A DNA stretch of 11,361 nt from Nitrospirota bacterium. Lineage in GTDB: Bacteria; Nitrospinota; Nitrospinia; Nitrospinales; Nitrospinaceae. The DNA is taken from assembly GCA_003229345.1 (NCBI GenBank), contig QIDN01000018.1:1-11361 (forward strand), written 5' to 3'. A program made the translations under genes and the position numbers. This document shows positions 6,712 through 11,361 of this stretch, one piece after another. Position 1 is the first letter of the stretch; every line of letters begins with the position of its first letter. The notes below the pieces were generated by a model. It ran no database searches and was not told the DNA's origin. It saw nothing but the letters and a program-made list of their open reading frames with translations.

Positions 6712-9106
6712 GTGGTGCTACCTTAATATAACTTCAAAAAATCCGTGGCTCCTTGTCGGGTGTGCAGCCCTATTAACACTCGGAGCCCTCTGGATAGCCT
6801 CTGGGTTGACCTACAGCCCCCGCTTGGACAACCTCCTCCCTCAGGATCTGGAGCTGGTCCGGGAATTCAACCAAGTGGTTAAAAAAACAGGAGGTACCGG
6901 ACCGCTAGTGGTGGTTCTAGAAGGATTGAAACCAAGGGAAGCACCCCAAGTCATTGATGGCCTGACCGGAAGATTTCAACGGGTTCCTGATGTTTATTTT
7001 GTAGACTCCCGGTTACCGGTTCAATTTTTAAACAATCGCCAACTACTGTTCGCCACTCAAAGCGATCTGGAAGAACTGGACAAAGTCGTTGAGGGAGCCA
7101 TTGAGCACGCCCGTAGCTCGTTGACCGGATTTTTTGGAACTTCTCAAGATTCTTATAATCCCTCCAAGCTCCAAGACCTGTCCGGCCATTATAAAATCTT
7201 TGAAAATATCCAGCCGTTCTATAGGGGCAAAAGCGGTAACCGTTATTATATTTTCATTCAACCACGCGGCACGGCTTCCAATACCGGCTTCACCCAACAA
7301 TTCGTTAAGTCGATCCAAAAACAAGTCGACCAATTCCTTGCAGGTAATCGGTTCCCAAATTTAAAAATTCAGTTTTCCGGAGGCATGATCACACGCATCG
7401 AGGAAAACCAGGTCATTCAAAACGATTTAAAAAATTCCGTGATCGTTGCCATGGTTCTGGTCACATTCATTCTGGCTCTGTACAACCGGTCCATCCTCTC
7501 CATTATCCTGCTATTCATTCCCTTGATCACCTCCCTCAGCCTGACCTTTGCGTTCACCCGTCTGTTGATTGGCCACGTCAACATTATTTCCGGGTTTTTG
7601 GTCGCGATACTGACTGGATTGGGAATCAATTATGGAATCCATTTATACATTCGATTCAAACAGGAATTACGCAAAGGCCAAACCATCCCGGCGGCGGCAG
7701 AGCTGGTCGCCACTCAGGTAGGACGATCCGGCGTCATTGCCATGGCTACAACGATCAGCGTCTTCTCTCTGTTAATGTTTTCCGATTTCCGGGGATTCTC
7801 AGAGTTCGGCACCATTGCGGCTATCGGGATCATGTGCTCCTTCCTCAGTTACTTTTTCCTGTTGCCTGCGTTAATTCTCTGCGCCGACAAAATTCACGGA
7901 TTACGGAAGCCCCGCCCCCGACTGTTCTCTTTAAAAATTTCCGCCATCTATTCCAAAACTCCTATTTTTCTGGTGGCTATGTTCATCGTGCTGCTGATCT
8001 CCAGCCTGTTTCTCCTCCCCGATATACAGTTCGAGCACGATTTCCGAAAATTGCGCGGAGAATCGCCGGCCGCCGACTTCGAAGCAGAAACCACAAAGGA
8101 CTTTGGATTCGCCTTTTCTCCCACCGTGATCATGACTCCCAACAAAGAAGATCTTTTCCAAATCCATCAGGCTCTTCAAACCATCAAGGAAAAATACGGG
8201 GACGATACCACTATAGGGATTCATCATTCACTGGACCTGTTCAGCCTCAAACAGTACGAAAGTAAAAAAGCGGTCCTGAAGCGCATCCACGATAAGTTGA
8301 TCAAAGACCGGGATATCATTGAAATATCAATGGGAACCCAGCGATACCGCAAGCTCAAGCGATTGGTGGAAGCCAAACCCTTCGACGAAAAACATATTCC
8401 CCCTAATTTATTGAAACGGTTTATGGCGGGGGATCAATACCTGCTCCTGATATTTTCTCCGGCAGATAAAAACTTTTTCGATGTAAGAAACATTTATCAA
8501 CTCGAAAAGGAAATCAAAGAACTCAAAGCATCCCTCGCCAAAGACAATATTCATTTTGCAGTATTGAACGAAAACCTGTTGGCCGCCGCTATTCTGGACT
8601 TGGTTCAACACAAAGGCCCTCAAACCCTGGCTTGGGCCATGGGACTGGTATTTTTAATTCTGCTCTGGGACTACCGAAGTCCCCGGTTGGCTTTCAAAAC
8701 CTTCCTTCCCCTACTTACAGGCCTGTCTCTGACCGGAGCGTTGATGGCCGTCTTTCATATCAAACTGAATTTCATCAATATGGTCATGCTTCCTTCGATT
8801 GTCGGTATCATGGTCGATCATTGCGTTTATCTAGGCCATCACATTTTGGATTATTCACGGCATGAGGCCACCAAATCCGTCAAGGAAACCGGAAGCGCGA
8901 TTATTCTGTCCGCCTTGACGAGCATGGCTGGATATGTCAGCCTGAATATCGCGCACCATGCCGGAGTACGATCTATCGCTCATGTCGTGGAAGTGGGAAT
9001 CATCGTCTGCACCTTATGCGCTTTATTCATGCTCCCGGTATTATTTCAAATGGGCGCCCACAAATCGCCTTCATACCGAGCGCCCAAACAGGACCTACAG
9101 AATTAG
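6695..9106 (+). CDS. RND-superfamily (MMPL/HpnN-like) lipid exporter
   Basis: A 803-residue inner-membrane transporter with the duplicated RND layout. TM1 is near residues 19-39, with a periplasmic domain at about 40-245 and TM2-6 at about 247-396. TM7 is near 422-442, the second periplasmic domain at about 443-640, and TM8-12 at about 645-795. The length suits MMPL/HpnN proteins rather than drug RND pumps (about 1,030 residues). HpnN moves hopanoids and MmpL3 moves mycolate lipids. By context this one probably moves the ceramide-based lipid towards the outer membrane. The start overlaps the CDP-alcohol transferase by 17 nt. Oddity: the proton-relay residues are asymmetric. TM4 has GLGINYGIH (Asn312-Tyr313) where Asp-Tyr is usual, and TM10 has GIMVDHCVY (Asp708-His709). 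No partner membrane-fusion protein or outer-membrane channel is nearby, as is normal for MMPL. The substrate is inference. Confidence 0.8.
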   Translation: MKNILKWCYLNITSKNPWLLVGCAALLTLGALWIASGLTYSPRLDNLLPQDLELVREFNQVVKKTGGTGPLVVVLEGLKPREAPQVIDGLTGRFQRVPDVYFVDSRLPVQFLNNRQLLFATQSDLEELDKVVEGAIEHARSSLTGFFGTSQDSYNPSKLQDLSGHYKIFENIQPFYRGKSGNRYYIFIQPRGTASNTGFTQQFVKSIQKQVDQFLAGNRFPNLKIQFSGGMITRIEENQVIQNDLKNSVIVAMVLVTFILALYNRSILSIILLFIPLITSLSLTFAFTRLLIGHVNIISGFLVAILTGLGINYGIHLYIRFKQELRKGQTIPAAAELVATQVGRSGVIAMATTISVFSLLMFSDFRGFSEFGTIAAIGIMCSFLSYFFLLPALILCADKIHGLRKPRPRLFSLKISAIYSKTPIFLVAMFIVLLISSLFLLPDIQFEHDFRKLRGESPAADFEAETTKDFGFAFSPTVIMTPNKEDLFQIHQALQTIKEKYGDDTTIGIHHSLDLFSLKQYESKKAVLKRIHDKLIKDRDIIEISMGTQRYRKLKRLVEAKPFDEKHIPPNLLKRFMAGDQYLLLIFSPADKNFFDVRNIYQLEKEIKELKASLAKDNIHFAVLNENLLAAAILDLVQHKGPQTLAWAMGLVFLILLWDYRSPRLAFKTFLPLLTGLSLTGALMAVFHIKLNFINMVMLPSIVGIMVDHCVYLGHHILDYSRHEATKSVKETGSAIILSALTSMAGYVSLNIAHHAGVRSIAHVVEVGIIVCTLCALFMLPVLFQMGAHKSPSYRAPKQDLQN

Positions 9107-9152
9107 ATCGAGTTGGTGTCAATGGATTTCGATATTTGAGTGAGGCTTCTTT

Positions 9153-10805
9153 ATGAACGACTCTGCACCCTTCAAAGGAAAACCCATCTCCCAAATTGCT
9201 TTCCAACTGGGGCTGAAGGAGGAAGATTGGGTTCCCTATGGCACCACCAAGGCCAAGGTCAATCTCTCTGTTCTTAAAAAGCACCCGCCCCAAGGCAAAC
9301 TGATTCTGGTCTCCGCCATCACCCCCACTCCGGCAGGCGAAGGCAAAACCACCACGACGATCGGATTGGGACAGGCCCTCGCGCATCTGGGACAATCCGT
9401 CAGTATTGCCTTGCGCGAACCGTCCCTCGGCCCGTGCCTGGGCATGAAAGGCGGTGCTACCGGCGGAGGCCTGAGCCAGGTGCACCCCGCTGACGAAATC
9501 AATCTCCACTTCACGGGTGATTTTCACGCCATCACATCAGCCCACAATCTTCTGGCCGCCCTTCTCGACAACCGAATTTACCGCGAAGAAGCGGTGGCTA
9601 TCGATCCGCGCCGCATCACCTGGAAACGGGTGGTGGACATGAACGACCGCGCCCTGCGGAATATCATTGTCGGCTTGGGCGGTGTTCTGCAGGGTGTGCC
9701 GCGTGAATCGGGATTCGATATTACCGCCGCCTCCGAAATCATGGCCATCCTCTGCCTGGCAAAGGATTACGACGACTTAAAAATCCGCCTCGGCCGCATT
9801 CTTGTCGCCTTCACCCACGACGGCGAACCGGTCACCGCCGATTCGTTAAACGCCACCGGCGCATTGTCCGCTCTGTTAAAAGACGCACTCATGCCAAACC
9901 TTGTACAAACCATCGAAGGCGTTCCGGCCTTTATCCATGGCGGACCTTTCGCCAACATCGCTCATGGGTGCAACTCGGTGATCGCTACGAAAATGGCTCT
10001 GGGACTGACGGATTGGGTGATTACCGAAGCCGGGTTCGGCTTCGATCTGGGAGCGGAAAAGTTTTTCGATATCAAATGCCAAAGCGCGGGACTCGATACT
10101 GCCGCCGTGGTACTGGTGGCCACCTGCCGGGCGCTCAAGATGCACGGCGGCGTCTCCAAAGACCAACTCACCGAAAAAAACATGGAAGCGCTACAAAAAG
10201 GCCTGGCCAATCTCAACAAACACGTTGAGAACATCCACAAATTTTGCGAACCGCCGGTGGTCTGCCTCAATCGCTTCGCCACCGACCATGATGAAGAAAT
10301 CGAACTGATCCGCAGCCACTGTCTGAAAACTTTAGGCGTGCCCTTCGCCGTCAGCAATCATTTTGAAGAGGGAGGATTGGGCGGCACGGAATTGGCGCAG
10401 GCGGTGATAAAGTACGCGGAGAAAACTTCGAGTCCGTTTTGTCCGCTCTATGACTGGAAGGAAGACGTCAAAACCAAAATCTGGAAGGTGGCAAACGGCA
10501 TGTACGGCGCGGCGAACATCGTTTACACCAAAAAGGCAGAGCGCGATTTAAAATCCATCGAACAACTGGGTTACGAAAAACTTCCTGTGTGCATCGCCAA
10601 AACGCCGCAATCGCTGTCTGACGACCCCAAACTCCTGGGCCGGCCCACGGGGTTCACCGTGACCGTGCGCGAAATCATAATTTCAGCGGGCGCCGGATTT
10701 CTCGTCCCCATCACCGGCGACATCATGCGCATGCCCGGCCTTCCGAAAAAACCTCAGGCGGAACACATCGACTTAATTGATGGCAACATCACCGGTGTGA
10801 AATAG
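9153..10805 (+). CDS. fhs: Formate-tetrahydrofolate ligase
   Basis: A cytoplasmic enzyme that joins formate to tetrahydrofolate using ATP, giving 10-formyl-THF for purine and formyl-Met synthesis or for a C1 (Wood-Ljungdahl methyl-branch) route. The 550 residues are close to the usual 555-560. The N-terminal ISQIAFQLGLKEEDWVPYG stretch, the P-loop TPTPAGEGKTT (58-68) and REPSLGPCLGMKGG with the following GATGGGLSQVHPAD are all intact. So are the later EAGFGFDLGAEKFFDIKC and the C-terminal PGLPKKP. The start ATG has GAGG 7 nt upstream. It begins 46 nt after the transporter, with no terminator seen between them, so read-through from the lipid operon is possible. Its role is metabolic and probably unrelated. 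Codon third positions look more GC-rich than in the transporter. It converges with the minus-strand queD-like gene, leaving 20 nt between their stops. Confidence 0.97.
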   Translation: MNDSAPFKGKPISQIAFQLGLKEEDWVPYGTTKAKVNLSVLKKHPPQGKLILVSAITPTPAGEGKTTTTIGLGQALAHLGQSVSIALREPSLGPCLGMKGGATGGGLSQVHPADEINLHFTGDFHAITSAHNLLAALLDNRIYREEAVAIDPRRITWKRVVDMNDRALRNIIVGLGGVLQGVPRESGFDITAASEIMAILCLAKDYDDLKIRLGRILVAFTHDGEPVTADSLNATGALSALLKDALMPNLVQTIEGVPAFIHGGPFANIAHGCNSVIATKMALGLTDWVITEAGFGFDLGAEKFFDIKCQSAGLDTAAVVLVATCRALKMHGGVSKDQLTEKNMEALQKGLANLNKHVENIHKFCEPPVVCLNRFATDHDEEIELIRSHCLKTLGVPFAVSNHFEEGGLGGTELAQAVIKYAEKTSSPFCPLYDWKEDVKTKIWKVANGMYGAANIVYTKKAERDLKSIEQLGYEKLPVCIAKTPQSLSDDPKLLGRPTGFTVTVREIIISAGAGFLVPITGDIMRMPGLPKKPQAEHIDLIDGNITGVK

Positions 10806-10825
10806 ACCGGCCTCGCTAGAAATCC

Positions 10826-11194
10826 TTACTCATAATACGAAGCACCGCAATTGGGCATCTCGTAGATTTCAACCTTCTTGATACAGACGCTATCGGTATT
10901 GAGTTCGGCGCTCAGTTTTTTGTACAACCAGCGCGCGATATTTTCGGCGGATGGGTTGTCCTTGTCGAATGGCGGGATCTCGTTGATATTTTTGTAATCA
11001 AGGACGGACAAGCAGGACTCGACTTTTTCTTTAAGCTTGATGAAATCGATACCGACGCCGATCGAGTCCAGCTCTTTCGCCTCGGCAGTAACGGATGCCG
11101 TCCAGTTGTGGCCGTGCAGGTTTTCAAACTGGCCGTCATAGCCTTTCAACCGGTGCGCCGCCGAAAATTGTGTGGTCACATAAATTTCATACAT
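10826..11194 (-). CDS. QueD/6-pyruvoyl-tetrahydropterin synthase-like protein lacking catalytic Cys and His
   Basis: A small cytoplasmic protein of 122 residues from the PTPS/QueD (COG0720) fold. It is full length (E. coli QueD is about 120). The three zinc ligands are intact: His14 in FSAAHRL, and His27 and His29 in LHGHNW. The late Glu112 in IYEMPNCGASYYE also aligns with the substrate-binding Glu. QueD normally has C-x3-HGH and an LDH motif for catalysis. Here the Cys position is Phe23 (GQFENLHGH) and the His position is Tyr67 (LDYKN). QueD makes 6-carboxytetrahydropterin for queuosine, and PTPS makes pyruvoyl-tetrahydropterin. With both residues missing, neither reaction is assured. It follows bioA with a 2-nt gap and has AGGA 8 nt upstream of its ATG, so it is probably co-transcribed with bioA. 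It may be a divergent pterin enzyme or a binding protein. Fold: sure. Activity: unsure. Confidence 0.85.
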   Translation of the reverse strand: MYEIYVTTQFSAAHRLKGYDGQFENLHGHNWTASVTAEAKELDSIGVGIDFIKLKEKVESCLSVLDYKNINEIPPFDKDNPSAENIARWLYKKLSAELNTDSVCIKKVEIYEMPNCGASYYE

Positions 11195-11196
11195 AA

Positions 11197-11361
11197 TTAA
11201 ATTCCTTTGAGGACGGCGGTTATACTTTCATGGGCCGCGTTCATCATGGTTTCAATCTGGCCGGGTTCGATCACCAGTGGCGGAATAAAATAAACCACGT
11301 TCCCGAGGGGACGCAGGATCACTTCACGCTTCAGGCCCTCGAAAAAAATCTGATGCCCCAC
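11197..11361 (-). CDS. bioA: Adenosylmethionine-8-amino-7-oxononanoate aminotransferase, C-terminal part
   Basis: Only the last 54 codons are in the window, ending at a TAA (complement of 11197-11199). The gene enters from the right edge. The translation includes EVILRPLGNVVYFIPPLVIE, which matches the C-terminal signature of BioA (RP-x-G-x-x-x-Y-x-x-PP-x-x-I), including the Arg that in class III aminotransferases contacts the substrate carboxylate. BioA uses S-adenosylmethionine to aminate 8-amino-7-oxononanoate to 7,8-diaminononanoate in biotin synthesis; it is a cytoplasmic PLP enzyme. Related class III aminotransferases share the fold, but the LRPLGNVVYFIPP string favours BioA. The queD-like start follows 2 nt later, suggesting an operon. 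The ribosome binding site of that gene lies inside the bioA tail. Confidence 0.85.
   Translation of the reverse strand: MGHQIFFEGLKREVILRPLGNVVYFIPPLVIEPGQIETMMNAAHESITAVLKGI

Noticed and set aside
4842..9106. Hopanoid locus (HpnA-like epimerase with HpnN-like transporter)
   Set aside because: No squalene-hopene cyclase, HpnC/D/E, HpnG or HpnH; the leading oxoamine synthase and acyltransferase fit ceramide synthesis instead.
9027..9527. 166-codon minus-strand open frame
   Set aside because: It lies antisense to the start of fhs and the end of the transporter, has no family features, and its openness follows from the codon use of fhs.

Overview
The window comes from a Gram-negative (diderm) bacterium of roughly even base composition. 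Two outer-membrane-type lipoproteins, an RND/MMPL lipid exporter and a predicted sphingolipid pathway all fit a cell with an outer membrane. The overall gene style resembles Nitrospinota or former Deltaproteobacteria, but I cannot assign a phylum from the sequence alone and this is only an impression.

Layout. Positions 1-558 hold no gene I can support, apart from a GC-rich inverted repeat near 151-205. Two plus-strand lipoprotein genes follow (559-1197 and 1441-2112). They are diverged tandem paralogues with the layout of the YajG lipoprotein family. A gap of about 300 nt contains a perfect 12-bp palindrome and a longer imperfect hairpin. It leads into a tightly packed five-gene plus-strand operon (2415-9106). 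After that come fhs (formate-tetrahydrofolate ligase, 9153-10805) and, converging from the minus strand, a QueD/PTPS-like gene preceded by the 3' end of bioA, which runs off the right edge.

The centrepiece is the five-gene operon. Its order is: an alpha-oxoamine synthase read as serine palmitoyltransferase; a GNAT-fold acyltransferase read as the bacterial ceramide synthase; an NAD(P)-dependent epimerase/reductase read as the ceramide reductase; a CDP-alcohol phosphatidyltransferase; and an 803-residue RND/MMPL transporter. The first three match the three-step bacterial ceramide route described in Caulobacter (condense serine with acyl thioester, N-acylate 3-ketosphinganine, reduce the ketone). 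The fourth could add a phospho-head group from a CDP-alcohol or to a CDP-activated lipid. The fifth could carry the finished lipid towards the outer membrane, as HpnN does for hopanoids and MmpL3 for mycolates. Every junction is an overlap or a 1-nt gap, which argues for one transcript and one pathway. No acyl carrier protein or acyl-ACP/CoA synthetase is in the window.

Two proteins lack residues usually held to be essential. The QueD-like protein keeps its zinc histidines but has Phe and Tyr where the catalytic Cys and His belong. The transporter has Asn-Tyr in TM4 and Asp-His in TM10 where relatives carry two Asp-Tyr pairs.
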